Source: an uncultured Pseudorhodoferax sp.
GTDB lineage: Bacteria > Pseudomonadota > Gammaproteobacteria > Burkholderiales > Burkholderiaceae
Assembly (NCBI GenBank): GCA_913776795.1
Contig: CAJYRH010000432.1
Location: 1 to 16,593 of the forward strand
Direction of reading: 5' to 3'
DNA length: 16,593 bases
Positions 6,937-14,919 of this stretch are shown one piece after another (within the stretch, counting starts at the first letter, position 1; each line of letters opens with the position of its first letter). A model generated the notes under the pieces. The model saw only the letters and a list, made by a program, of their open reading frames with translations. It had not been told where the DNA came from and searched no databases. A program made the translations under genes and the position numbers.

Positions 6937-8991
6937 ATGTCCAACCCAAGAACCTCTTCGATGTTCGACACGGCGCTGCTCAAGCCGGCGCTGCTGTCGG
7001 CCTTCGCCAAGCTCGCCCCGCGTGCGCAGTGGCGCAACCCGGTCATGTTCATCGTCTACGTGGGCAGCATCCTGACCACGCTGCTGTGGCTGCAGGCACC
7101 CGGCGCGGCCGACGCCGGCTTCGTGCTGGCCGTGGCCCTGTGGCTGTGGTTCACCGTGCTGTTCGCCAACTTCGCCGAGGCCCTGGCCGAAGGCCGCAGC
7201 AAGGCGCAGGCCGCGGCGCTGCGCAGCCTCAAGCGCGACACCTGGGCCAAGAAGCTGGCCGAACCGCGCCACGGCGCGACCTTCCTGCCGGAGCAGGCCA
7301 GCAACCTGCGCCTGGGCGACGTGGTGCTGGTCGAGGCCGGCGACACCGTCCCGCTGGACGGCGAGGTCATCGAAGGCGTCGCATCGGTCGACGAGAGCGC
7401 TATCACCGGCGAATCGGCGCCCGTGGTGCGCGAGTCCGGCGGCGACTTCGCCTCCGTCACCGGCGGCACGCGCGTGCTGTCGGACTGGCTGGTGGTGCGC
7501 ATCGCAGTCAACCCGGGCGAGTCCTTCCTGGACCGCATGATCGGCATGGTGGAAAGCGCCAAGCGCGGCAAGACGCCCAACGAGACCGCGCTGACCATCC
7601 TGCTGGTGGCGCTGACCATCGTGTTCCTCGTCGTGACCGCCACGCTGCTGCCGTTCTCGCAGTTCAGCGTGGACGCCGCGGGCAGCGGCCGCGTGGTCTC
7701 GCTGACGGCACTGGTGGCGCTGCTGGTGTGCCTGATCCCGACCACCATCGGCGGCCTGCTCTCGGCCGTGGGCGTGGCCGGCATGAGCCGCATGCTCAAG
7801 GCCAACGTGATCGCCACCTCGGGCCGCGCGGTCGAGGCGGCTGGCGACGTGGACGTGTTGCTGCTGGACAAGACCGGCACCATCACGCACGGCAACCGCC
7901 AGGCGAGTGCCTTCCTGCCGGCGCCGGGTGTGCCCGCCGACCGGCTGGCGCGCGCCGCGCTGCTGGCCTCGCTGGCCGACGAGACGCCGGAGGGCCGCAG
8001 CATCGTCGCGCTGGCCCAGCGCCAGCGCATCGACGACCGCGGCGTGGACGGCGCCCAACCCGTGGCCTTCACGGCGCAGACGCGCATGAGCGGCGTGGAC
8101 CTGCCCGACGGCAAGGCGCTGCGCAAGGGCGCGGTCGAGGCCCTGCGCCGCCATGTCGAGGCGCTGGGCGGGCAGTTGCCGGCCGAGGTCGCACGCGGCG
8201 CCGACGAAGTGGCACGCCGCGGCAGCACGCCGCTGGCCGTGGCCGAGGGCAGCCGCGTGCTGGGCGTCGTGGAGCTCAAGGACATCGTCAAGACCGGCAT
8301 CCGCGAACGCTTCGCGCAGTTGCGGCAGATGGGCATCCGCACCGTCATGGTCACGGGCGACAACAAGCTCACAGCCGCCGCCATCGCGGCCGAGGCCGGC
8401 GTGGACGACTTTCTGGCCGAGGCCACGCCCGAGGACAAGCTGCGCCTCATCCGTCAGGAGCAGTCCGGCGGCAAGCTCGTCGCGATGACCGGCGACGGCA
8501 CCAACGACGCGCCCGCGCTGGCCCAGGCCGACGTGGCCGTGGCCATGGGCAGCGGCACGCAGGCCGCCAAGGAGGCCGGCAACATGGTCGACCTGGATTC
8601 GGACCCCACCAAGCTGCTCGAGGTGGTGGAGACCGGCAAGGCCCTGCTCATGACGCGCGGCGCGCTGACCACCTTCAGCATCGCCAACGACGTGGCCAAG
8701 TACTTCGCCATCATCCCGGCCATCTTCATCGGCACCTACCCGCAGCTCGCGGCGCTGAACGTGATGCAGCTGCAGAGCCCGAGCTCGGCCATCCTGTCGG
8801 CCGTGGTGTTCAACGCGCTGGTGATCGTGTTCCTGATCCCACTGGCACTCAAGGGCGTGCGCTACCGCCCCGTGGGTGCGGCCGCACTGCTGCGCCGCAA
8901 CCTGGCGATCTACGGCCTGGGCGGGTTGGCCGTGCCCTTCGTCGGCATCAAGCTGATCGACCTCGTGCTGGCCGCGCTCGGCCTCGTATGA
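6937..8991 (+). CDS. kdpB: K+-transporting P-type ATPase subunit B
   Basis: 684 aa, the normal size. This is the catalytic P-type ATPase subunit of KdpFABC, which hydrolyses ATP to drive K+ uptake. The motifs in order are: actuator-domain TGES (157-160), whose Ser is the equivalent of the inhibitory phosphoserine known in E. coli KdpB; phosphorylation site [11 protein letters not shown] with Asp-311; TGDNK in the P domain; and the hinge GDGTND (519-524). Membrane helices lie in the N-terminal 80 residues, around 210-265 and at the C-terminus. The ATG at 6937 is chosen because residues 1-40 match the family N-terminus; the frame stays open far upstream inside kdpA without family similarity. 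The gene ends in an ATGA overlap with kdpC. Confidence 0.97.
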   Translation: MSNPRTSSMFDTALLKPALLSAFAKLAPRAQWRNPVMFIVYVGSILTTLLWLQAPGAADAGFVLAVALWLWFTVLFANFAEALAEGRSKAQAAALRSLKRDTWAKKLAEPRHGATFLPEQASNLRLGDVVLVEAGDTVPLDGEVIEGVASVDESAITGESAPVVRESGGDFASVTGGTRVLSDWLVVRIAVNPGESFLDRMIGMVESAKRGKTPNETALTILLVALTIVFLVVTATLLPFSQFSVDAAGSGRVVSLTALVALLVCLIPTTIGGLLSAVGVAGMSRMLKANVIATSGRAVEAAGDVDVLLLDKTGTITHGNRQASAFLPAPGVPADRLARAALLASLADETPEGRSIVALAQRQRIDDRGVDGAQPVAFTAQTRMSGVDLPDGKALRKGAVEALRRHVEALGGQLPAEVARGADEVARRGSTPLAVAEGSRVLGVVELKDIVKTGIRERFAQLRQMGIRTVMVTGDNKLTAAAIAAEAGVDDFLAEATPEDKLRLIRQEQSGGKLVAMTGDGTNDAPALAQADVAVAMGSGTQAAKEAGNMVDLDSDPTKLLEVVETGKALLMTRGALTTFSIANDVAKYFAIIPAIFIGTYPQLAALNVMQLQSPSSAILSAVVFNALVIVFLIPLALKGVRYRPVGAAALLRRNLAIYGLGGLAVPFVGIKLIDLVLAALGLV

Positions 8992-9578
8992 AAGCAAGCA
9001 CCATGACCAAGATGATCCGCCCCGCGCTCGTGCTGTTCGTGCTGCTCAGCGCCATCACGGGCCTGCTCTACCCCCTGACCGTCACCGGCGTGGCACAGGC
9101 CGTCTTTCCGCAGCAGGCCAATGGCAGCCTGGTGCTGCAGGGCGGCAAGCCCGTGGGCTCCGCGCTGATCGGCCAGGCGTTCAGCGACCCGCGCTACTTC
9201 TGGGGCCGCCCCTCGGCCACCACGCCCACGCCCTACAACGCCGCGGCCTCCACCGGCGCCAACCAGGGGCCGCTGAATCCGGCGCTGGCCGAGGCGGTGC
9301 AGGCGCGTGTGGCGGCGCTGCGCGCGGCCGATCCCGGCAACGCAGCGCCCGTTCCGCTGGACCTCGTCACGACCTCGGCCAGCGGGCTGGACCCCCACAC
9401 CAGCCCGGCCGCCGCGCTGTGGCAATCGCCGCGCGTGGCAAGGCTGCGCGGCCTGGCGCCGGCACAGGTGGAGCAGCTCATCGCCCGCCACACCGAGGCA
9501 CCGCTGTGGGGCCTGATCGGCGAGCCGCGGGTGAACGTGCTGGCGCTGAACCTCGCGCTGGACGCCCTGGTCCGCTGA
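8988..9578 (+). CDS. kdpC: K+-transporting ATPase subunit C
   Basis: 196 aa (E. coli 190). KdpC is the single-span periplasmic-facing subunit that stabilises the complex and raises nucleotide affinity. The N-terminal helix (about 8-30, [21 protein letters not shown]) is followed by the conserved '[22 protein letters not shown]', 'NQGPLNP', '[17 protein letters not shown]' and C-terminal '[19 protein letters not shown]'. The ATG at 8988 overlaps the kdpB stop (ATGA). A second in-frame ATG at 9003 would give 191 aa and is also possible. The next ORF begins 2 nt after the stop. Confidence 0.95.
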   Translation: MKASTMTKMIRPALVLFVLLSAITGLLYPLTVTGVAQAVFPQQANGSLVLQGGKPVGSALIGQAFSDPRYFWGRPSATTPTPYNAAASTGANQGPLNPALAEAVQARVAALRAADPGNAAPVPLDLVTTSASGLDPHTSPAAALWQSPRVARLRGLAPAQVEQLIARHTEAPLWGLIGEPRVNVLALNLALDALVR

Positions 9579-9580
9579 AC

Positions 9581-9922
9581 ATGGCCTACGCTGCCTACCG
9601 CGAAGTGAGCGGCGCGCCACGGCCGCGCTGCCTGCAGCCCTCGCATGTGCTCGACGTGGTCGTGCCCTGCACCGTGGCCGGCCAGGTCCGGCGCGCCCTG
9701 ACCTGCTGCGAAGCGGTCGGCGTGCTGCGCTGCGAGCCGTTGCTGGATCCGCAACCCCAGGCCGACGACGACGTGCTGCGCGTTCGCCTGGTCGTGAGCC
9801 TGCCCCTGGACAGCTACGGCGCCGTGCTGCACGGCGTGCTGACGGTCGCGCCCTGCGGCGAGATCGGCCGGCTGCTCACCTGGCACGAACACCTGGCCCG
9901 CTGTGGACTGCGCCATGGCTGA
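9581..9922 (+). CDS. Cys-rich protein of unknown function inside the kdp operon
   Basis: 113 aa, not recognised. It lies between kdpC (2-nt gap) and a 38-aa membrane peptide (8-bp overlap), so it is almost certainly cotranscribed and coupled. There is no signal peptide or membrane segment, so it is probably cytosolic. It has seven cysteines (17, 30, 42, 43, 51, 92, 108) and several histidines (22, 84, 102, 104, 112), unusual for so small a protein. The pattern of predicted strands and helices (LDVVVPC, QVRRALTCCEAVG, VLRCEPLL, VLRVRLVVSLPL, then a helical end) resembles a beta-alpha-beta-beta-alpha ferredoxin/ACT-like fold, perhaps like the C-terminal tail of MgtC proteins; this is inference only. 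It might sense redox state, metal or a small ligand and tune Kdp. There is no Shine-Dalgarno sequence, and the start is set by the kdpC junction. Confidence 0.7.
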   Translation: MAYAAYREVSGAPRPRCLQPSHVLDVVVPCTVAGQVRRALTCCEAVGVLRCEPLLDPQPQADDDVLRVRLVVSLPLDSYGAVLHGVLTVAPCGEIGRLLTWHEHLARCGLRHG

Positions 9923-10031
9923 TGCCCTGCAGTTCCTGTTCGCGCTCGGCGTGCTGTTCCTGCCCCTGCTGTGTGCGTGGTGGATCGTGCAGCGCAGCGC
10001 GCGCCGCCGCCCCAGGGCGCCAGTGCGCTAA
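9915..10031 (+). CDS. 38-aa single-span membrane peptide before kdpD
   Basis: MADALQFLFALGVLFLPLLC starts one hydrophobic helix (about residues 5-26, ending WWIV), followed by an arginine-rich tail (RSARRRPRAPVR). The basic tail suggests N-out, C-in topology by the positive-inside rule. It overlaps the preceding ORF by 8 bp and its TAA is 12 nt before the kdpD ATG, in the same reading frame as kdpD. It was too short for routine gene calling. It could be a Kdp or KdpD accessory subunit, or simply a coupling ORF. Its real expression is inferred from the tight packing and the coherent membrane-peptide composition. Confidence 0.55.
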   Translation: MADALQFLFALGVLFLPLLCAWWIVQRSARRRPRAPVR

Positions 10032-10043
10032 ATTGCCGCGCCG

Positions 10044-12716
10044 ATGCGCACACCCGCCCGCCCCGACCCCGACGCCCTGCTCGCCCAGCTGCAGTCCGAC
10101 GCAGCGCGCGCACAGCGGGGCCGGCTGCGCATCTACTTCGGCGCCAATGCCGGTGTCGGCAAGACCTGGGCGATGCTGACGGCGGCGCAGCGCGCGCGCG
10201 CGGCCGGCCGCGACGTCGTGATCGGCGTGGTGGAGACACATGGCCGCAGCGAGACCGCGGCCCTGCTGGACGGCCTGCAGGCGCTGGCGCTGCGCGCGGT
10301 GCCGCACCGCGGCCATGTGCTGCGCGAGTTCGACCTGGATGCCGCGCTCGCGCGCCGCCCCGCCGTGCTGCTGGTCGACGAACTCGCGCACAGCAACGCG
10401 CCCGGCGCGCGCCACGCCAAGCGCTGGCAGGATGTGGAGGAGCTGCTGGCCGCCGGCATCGAGGTCTGGTCGGCGCTCAACGTGCAGCACCTGGAAAGCC
10501 TGAACGGCACGGTGGGCGCCATCACCGGCATCCGCGTGCACGAGACCGTGCCCGACAGCGTGCTCGACGGTGCCGACGAGGTGGTGCTGGTGGACGCCAC
10601 GCCGGACGAGCTGGCGGCGCGCCTGGCGGCCGGCAAGGTCTACCTGCCCCAGCAGGCCGAGCGCGCGGCACAGAATTTCTTCCGCAAGGGCAACCTGATC
10701 GCGCTGCGCGAAATCGCACTGCGCCGCACCGCCGAGCATGTGGAGGACGAGGTGCGCGACTGGCGCGTGGAGCAGTCCGGCGCGGCCCCGGCCTGGAACA
10801 CCTCGGGCGCCGTGCTGGCCGCCGTGGGCCCCGACGAGGGCGCGGCGCAGACCGTGCGCGCCGCCGCGCGGCTGGCCGGGCAGCTCAACGTGCGCTGGCA
10901 CGCCGTCTACGTCGAGACCCCGGCGCTCGCGCGGCTGCCCGCCAGCCAGCGCGACCGCATCCTGGCCGTGCTGCGCCTGGCCGACGAGCTGGGGGCTGAA
11001 ACCGCCGTGCGCACGGGCGAGGACATCGCAGCCGAATTGACGACCCAGGCCCACCAGCTGAACTGCGCCACCTTGCTGATCGGCCGCAGCACGGCGCCAC
11101 CATGGTGGCGACGTTGGCGCGCACCGCTGGCCGTGCGGCTGGCGCGCGCCGCGCCGGGCCTGGACCTGCTCAGCGTGGGCCGCAACGACAGCGCCCGCCG
11201 GCTGCCGCGCGCGCGGCTGGGGTACGAACCGGTGGCCTCCGGCGACGCCCGCTGGCCCGGCTATGCCTGGGCCGGCGGTGCCAGCGTGGCCGTGACGCTG
11301 CTGGCCACGCCGCTGTCGGGCCTGCTGGAGCTGACCAACATCGTGATGCTGTTCCTGCTCGGCGTGGTGGGCGTGGCCTGGCGCTTCGGCCGCGGGCCGG
11401 CCGCTTTCGCCGCCACGCTGAACGTGCTGGCATTCGACTTCTTCTTCGTGCAGCCGGCCTTCTCCTTTGCCGTGAGCGACGTGCAGTACCTGCTGACCTT
11501 CGGCGTCATGCTGGGCGTGGGGCTGCTCGTGGGGCAGCTGACGGCAGGGTTGCGCTTTGCGGCCAGCGTCTCGGCCAGCCGCGAACGCCGCGCGCAGTCG
11601 CTGTTCGAGCTCACACGCGAGCTCTCGGCGGCGCTGGAGAGTGGCCAGGTCGCCACGCTCGGTGCGGCGGCCGTGCACCGGCACTTCGGGGGCGAGGCGC
11701 TGGTGCTCGCGGCGGATCCGGCGGAGCACCTGCGCCTGCCCGCGCAGGCACCCGAAGGCCTGGACGCCAGCGTGGCGGACTGGACCTGGCGCCAGGCGCA
11801 GCCGGCGGGCCTGGCCACGGCCACGCTGGCAGCCCAGCCCTGGCATTACGTGCCGCTCAAGGCGCCCATGCGCGTGCGCGGCGTGCTGGCGCTGCGGCCG
11901 GCGCAGCCGCGCTGGCTGCTGATCCCCGAACAGGCCCAGCAGCTGGACACGCTGGCGCGGCAGATCGCCATCGCGCTGGAGCGCGTGCACTACGTGGAGG
12001 TGGCACAGCAGGCGCAGCTCGATGTCGAGTCCGAGCGGCTGCGCAACGCGCTGCTGAACGCGCTCTCGCACGATGTGCGCACCCCGTTGACCGCCTTGAT
12101 CGGCCTGGCCGAATCGCTGCGCGGCCTGCCTGCCGGCGCGCAGGCACAGGCAGGCGACGCCATCGTGGCGCAGGCCCGCGCGCTGCACGCCTTGGTCGGC
12201 AACCTGCTGGACATGGCGCGGCTGGAGAACGACATGCACCTGCGGCGCGAATGGCAGTCGGTCGAGGAAGCGGTGGGCGCCGCCATCCGTGCAGCGCGGC
12301 CCGCGCTGGGCGAGCAGGCGGTGCAGACGGCGCTGCCAGCCGACCTGCCGCTGGTGGAGTTCGACGCCGTGCTCATGGAGCGCGTGCTCGTGAACCTGCT
12401 CGAGAACGCAGCGCGCTACGGTGCGCCACCCATCGTCATCGCGGCCGTGGCCTTGCCGCAGGCGCTGCAGCTCAGCGTGCGCGACCACGGCCCCGGCCTG
12501 CCTGCGGCGTGGCAAGGCCGCGAGCAGGCCCTGTTCGACAAGTTCACGCGCGGCCAGGCCGAGTCCGCCACGCCCGGCGTCGGCCTGGGCCTGGCGATCT
12601 GCAAAGCCATCGTGCAGGCCCACGGCGGCGAGATCAGCGCCAGCGATGCGGTCGGCGGCGGCGCAGAATTCCGCATCACCCTGCCGCGGCGCGATCCGCC
12701 CGCCCTGCCCGCATGA
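10044..12716 (+). CDS. kdpD: Osmosensitive K+ channel sensor histidine kinase KdpD
   Basis: 890 aa, full length (E. coli 894). It senses K+ limitation or salt stress and phosphorylates KdpE. Domains in order: KdpD sensor domain with Walker A GANAGVGKT (33-41) and VDELAH (about 111-116); a universal-stress-like domain (about 253-375); four close transmembrane helices (about 405-510) with the conserved FDFFFVQPAFSFAVSDVQY loop; a GAF-like region; HisKA with His-676 in LSHDVRTPL; and an ATPase with the N box NLLENAARYG (784-793), DHGPGLP and GVGLGLAIC. The start is the first Met after an in-frame TAA at 10029; no Shine-Dalgarno sequence is seen. It ends in an ATGA overlap with kdpE. Confidence 0.97.
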   Translation: MRTPARPDPDALLAQLQSDAARAQRGRLRIYFGANAGVGKTWAMLTAAQRARAAGRDVVIGVVETHGRSETAALLDGLQALALRAVPHRGHVLREFDLDAALARRPAVLLVDELAHSNAPGARHAKRWQDVEELLAAGIEVWSALNVQHLESLNGTVGAITGIRVHETVPDSVLDGADEVVLVDATPDELAARLAAGKVYLPQQAERAAQNFFRKGNLIALREIALRRTAEHVEDEVRDWRVEQSGAAPAWNTSGAVLAAVGPDEGAAQTVRAAARLAGQLNVRWHAVYVETPALARLPASQRDRILAVLRLADELGAETAVRTGEDIAAELTTQAHQLNCATLLIGRSTAPPWWRRWRAPLAVRLARAAPGLDLLSVGRNDSARRLPRARLGYEPVASGDARWPGYAWAGGASVAVTLLATPLSGLLELTNIVMLFLLGVVGVAWRFGRGPAAFAATLNVLAFDFFFVQPAFSFAVSDVQYLLTFGVMLGVGLLVGQLTAGLRFAASVSASRERRAQSLFELTRELSAALESGQVATLGAAAVHRHFGGEALVLAADPAEHLRLPAQAPEGLDASVADWTWRQAQPAGLATATLAAQPWHYVPLKAPMRVRGVLALRPAQPRWLLIPEQAQQLDTLARQIAIALERVHYVEVAQQAQLDVESERLRNALLNALSHDVRTPLTALIGLAESLRGLPAGAQAQAGDAIVAQARALHALVGNLLDMARLENDMHLRREWQSVEEAVGAAIRAARPALGEQAVQTALPADLPLVEFDAVLMERVLVNLLENAARYGAPPIVIAAVALPQALQLSVRDHGPGLPAAWQGREQALFDKFTRGQAESATPGVGLGLAICKAIVQAHGGEISASDAVGGGAEFRITLPRRDPPALPA

Positions 12717-13414
12717 AGCCCCAGCCCGTTGCCATCGTCGTCGAGGATGAACCGCAGATCCGCCGCTTCGTGCGCGCTGCGCTCGAGGCCGAGGGCTGGC
12801 AGGTGCACGAGGCCGGCACCCAGCGCGAAGGCCTGGCGGCGGCCGGCACACGCCAGCCCGACCTCGTGGTGCTGGACCTGGGCCTGCCCGATGGCGATGG
12901 GCTGGCGCTGCTGCGCGATCTGCGCGGCTGGTCGGGCGTGCCGGTCATCGTGCTGTCGGCGCGCGTGGACGAGACCGACAAGATCGCCGCGCTCGATGCC
13001 GGCGCCGACGACTACCTGACCAAGCCGTTCGGCACCGGCGAGCTGCTCGCGCGCGTGCGGGCCAACCTGCGCCGTCCGCGCACGCCGCCTGGCGACGGGC
13101 CCGTGCAGGACGAGCCCGTGCTGCGGTTCGGCGAGGTCGAACTGGACCGCAGCGCGCGCCTGGTGCGCCGCGCGGGCGCCGAGGTGCACCTCACGCCCAC
13201 CGAGTACCGCCTGCTCACGGTGCTCGCCGCCAACGCCGGCCGCGTGCTCACGCAACGCCAGCTGCTGCGCGAGGTGTGGGGGCCCAGCCACGTGGAGCAC
13301 AGCCACTACCTGCGCGTCTACATGGCGCAGCTGCGGCAAAAGCTCGAGCCCGACCCGGCGCAACCGCGCCACCTGCTCACGGAGACGGCCGTGGGCTACC
13401 GGTTGGTGCTGTAG
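12713..13414 (+). CDS. kdpE: Response regulator KdpE (OmpR/PhoB family)
   Basis: 233 aa. Phosphorylated by KdpD, it activates the kdp operon. The receiver domain occupies residues 1-120 with the acidic pair Glu-11/Asp-12, phospho-acceptor Asp-55 (VVLDLGLPDGDG), Ser-82 and Lys-104 (LTKPF). The winged-helix DNA-binding domain covers about residues 130-233 (LTPTEYRLLTVLAANAGRVL, HYLRVYMAQLRQKLE, ETAVGYRL). The start overlaps the kdpD stop. It is the last gene of the operon; the hairpin at 13432-13459 follows 17 nt after the stop. Confidence 0.96.
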   Translation: MKPQPVAIVVEDEPQIRRFVRAALEAEGWQVHEAGTQREGLAAAGTRQPDLVVLDLGLPDGDGLALLRDLRGWSGVPVIVLSARVDETDKIAALDAGADDYLTKPFGTGELLARVRANLRRPRTPPGDGPVQDEPVLRFGEVELDRSARLVRRAGAEVHLTPTEYRLLTVLAANAGRVLTQRQLLREVWGPSHVEHSHYLRVYMAQLRQKLEPDPAQPRHLLTETAVGYRLVL

Positions 13415-13431
13415 CGCGATCGCCAGAAAGA

Positions 13432-13459
13432 AAGGCCCGCACCTTGCGGCGCGGGCCTT
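13432..13459. terminator. Bidirectional terminator between kdpE and DUF4148 copy 3
   Basis: AAGGCCCGCACC / GGCGCGGGCCTT enclose TTGC (13444-13447). Read on the plus strand there is one A-C mismatch; on the minus strand the same pair is a G-U wobble, the loop is GCAA and the tail is TTTCTTTC. It is therefore better suited to end the minus-strand DUF4148 gene, while also closing the kdp operon less efficiently. Confidence 0.85.
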
Positions 13460-13497
13460 CGTTCATTGGTCGCGATCGGCGTGCGGGGCGCGCAGGC

Positions 13498-13812
13498 TCA
13501 GACTTCGCCGCCCTGCTGCTGACCGTGGCGCACGGCGTACACGGCCTCGGCGCGGACGGCGTCGCGGGACAGCGTGCTCCTGGCAGTCGCCACGGCACCG
13601 GTGTCGGCGCCTTCGCCCAGCTCGGGCAGCGTGCCGTTGCGTTCGGCCTGCAGGTACTCGGCTCGCACGGCCTCGCGGGTCACACCGCTCTTCACCGCGC
13701 TGACCTGGGGCACATAGCCCACTTCACCGCTGGCGTTGTCGGCGGCGAAGCTGGGGGCGGCGGCCAAGGCGGCGGCAGTGATCATGGCAGTGGCAAAAAA
13801 CTTGGTCGTCAT
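13498..13812 (-). CDS. DUF4148-domain secreted protein, copy 3
   Basis: 104 aa. Two ATGs are possible. The one at 13812 has AAGGA 8 nt upstream and aligns with the MTTK start of copy 1; the one at 13821 overlaps the Shine-Dalgarno region, so 13812 is chosen. A Sec signal peptide (MTTKFFATAMITAAALAAAPSFA) is followed by ADNASGEVGYVP, module 1 (VTREAVRAEYLQAERNGTLP...GEGADTG, 44-72), module 2 (SRDAVRAEAVYAVRHGQ, 82-98) and a terminal GGEV. It is nearly the same protein as copy 2 although about 9 kb away on the other side of the kdp operon. Function is unknown; it is predicted to be periplasmic or exported. Confidence 0.88.
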   Translation of the reverse strand: MTTKFFATAMITAAALAAAPSFAADNASGEVGYVPQVSAVKSGVTREAVRAEYLQAERNGTLPELGEGADTGAVATARSTLSRDAVRAEAVYAVRHGQQQGGEV

Positions 13813-13873
13813 GGTGTTCATCCTTGCAAATCGGTGGGAATCGATCCGGTTGCCGGGCCTTCCGGCGACCGCT

Positions 13874-13903
13874 TCGATGAACCGTTTGCGTGTGGCTCAT
13901 CGA
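13874..13903 (-). other. Inverted repeat in the 5' leader of DUF4148 copy 3
   Basis: TCGATGA (13874-13880) and TCATCGA (13897-13903) form a 7-bp stem with a 16-nt loop. It is the counterpart of 4812-4845 and lies at the expected 5' end of the transcript. Confidence 0.35.
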
Positions 13904-13981
13904 TGGGATGAACTGTAGAACGTGCACCTGGAAAGAAAAACCGTCCCTGGTGCAATGGATCGTTTCCCGAAACGAAACAGT
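13902..13981 (-). promoter_or_regulatory. Conserved 80-bp promoter block of DUF4148 copy 3
   Basis: Third member of the ungapped alignment. The predicted minus-strand promoter is TTTTTC-17 bp-TACAGT. Here the upstream element is a near-palindrome, TCGTTTCCCGAAACGA (13960-13975), followed by the conserved AACAGT. The block ends 7 bp before the DUF3297 stop codon. Confidence 0.7.
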
Positions 13982-13988
13982 AGACCGT

Positions 13989-14246
13989 TCAAGCTTCCCG
14001 GTAGAAAGCCTCGACCACTCCCTTGAGCTTGATCAGCAATGGCCTGCCCTTGCGGTCCACGGTCTTGCCGGAGGGCACCTTGATCCAGCCTTCGGACAGG
14101 CAGTATTCCTCGACGTCGTGGCGTTCCTTGCCGTTGAAGCGGATGCCGATGTCGTGCTGAAACACCTCTGCGACATGGTGCGGGCTGCGCGGGTCGACGG
14201 AGAGATGGTCGGGCAGCGGGGGGCGGGTTGCGGCTTCTTGGTTCAT
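13989..14246 (-). CDS. DUF3297 family protein
   Basis: 85 aa, full length for this small cytosolic family. The hallmark sequence is complete: PPLPDHLSVDPRSPHHVAEVF, HDIGIRFNGKERHDVEEYCL, SEGWIKV, and DRKGRPLLIKLKGVVEAFYR. The function of the family is not known to me. The ATG at 14246 is preferred over a GTG at 14279 because family similarity begins just after it; no clear Shine-Dalgarno sequence is visible. It lies 33 nt downstream of the VOC gene on the same strand, so it may be the last gene of that transcript. Confidence 0.85.
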   Translation of the reverse strand: MNQEAATRPPLPDHLSVDPRSPHHVAEVFQHDIGIRFNGKERHDVEEYCLSEGWIKVPSGKTVDRKGRPLLIKLKGVVEAFYREA

Positions 14247-14279
14247 GGGCGCGATTAGACCGCAGCCGGCACCCCCCAC

Positions 14280-14918
14280 TCAGCGCAGCGTGCACAGGCC
14301 CCGGGGTGTGCGCACCTGCGCCTGCAGCCCCGGCACCGGTGCGTGGCGTAGCGACAGTGCGACGGCAGGCTCGGCCACGCCCAGCCGGTCCAGCACGGCC
14401 TGCACGCGCACGGGCTCCGGGTGCTGCAGTTCGAGCGCGACCAGGGTGCAGCCCAGGTCCGTCAGCATGGCCGCCGGATGCGTGGCCGAATCCCACTGGA
14501 TCAGCACGGGCGCGGCGCCGCCCAGCGGCAGGCTACCGTCGGCCGGCACCGTGATGCGCCAGTCCAGCGCACCGCGGGACATGGGCAACACCTCACCCAG
14601 CGGCACGGGCACGGCAGCCACGGCACCCACGATGTCGGCGGTGCGCGCGACCCAGCAGGCCAGGCGTGGCGACGCATCGCCGGCCAGCGCGCCGAGGCCG
14701 AACCAGCGTGGCCGTGCGGGTGCCGGCGCTGCAGGGTCGGTTGCGATCACTTCCAGGTAGACCGCATCGCCCAGGCGCAGCAGCAGGTTGTGCGTGCCCA
14801 TGCGGGCGTGCTGGCCACCCGGTTGCGGCCGCACGCCCAGCTGCGCGTACAGGTGGTCGCTGCCGGCCTGCAGCGTGGGTGCCACGATGGCGAGGTGGTC
14901 GATGCGGCTGGCGGTCAT
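14280..14918 (-). CDS. VOC-superfamily (glyoxalase-like domain) protein
   Basis: 212 aa. The N-terminal 'RIDHLAIVAPTLQAGSDHLYAQLGVRPQPGGQHARMGTHN' pattern (split here at His-8, GGQH and GTHN) and 'LGDAVYLEVIATD' match the Glyoxalase_3-type VOC fold, with His-8, His-43 and Glu-56 as likely metal ligands. VOC proteins include lyases, dioxygenases and resistance proteins; the substrate here is unknown. The start codon lies 1 nt after the stop of the MDR gene, so the two are translationally coupled and probably act on related compounds. Confidence 0.82.
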   Translation of the reverse strand: MTASRIDHLAIVAPTLQAGSDHLYAQLGVRPQPGGQHARMGTHNLLLRLGDAVYLEVIATDPAAPAPARPRWFGLGALAGDASPRLACWVARTADIVGAVAAVPVPLGEVLPMSRGALDWRITVPADGSLPLGGAAPVLIQWDSATHPAAMLTDLGCTLVALELQHPEPVRVQAVLDRLGVAEPAVALSLRHAPVPGLQAQVRTPRGLCTLR

Positions 14919-14919
14919 G

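Larger units (their letters stand above)
13432..13981 (-). repeat. DUF4148 cassette flanking kdp on the right
   Basis: Direct-repeat partner of 4381-4923. The two units bracket the whole kdp operon, which suggests duplication of the cassette and makes loss or amplification of the intervening 9 kb conceivable. Confidence 0.65.

Noticed and set aside
4964..8997. Long minus-strand open frames (4964-6949 and 6871-8997) opposite kdpA and kdpB
   Set aside because: Same shadow effect. The plus strand encodes complete, motif-bearing KdpA and KdpB.
9876..12851. 991-codon open frame on the minus strand opposite kdpD
   Set aside because: It is a shadow of kdpD caused by high GC and strong codon bias; the protein is low-complexity in Ala, Arg, Gln and His and shows no family motifs.
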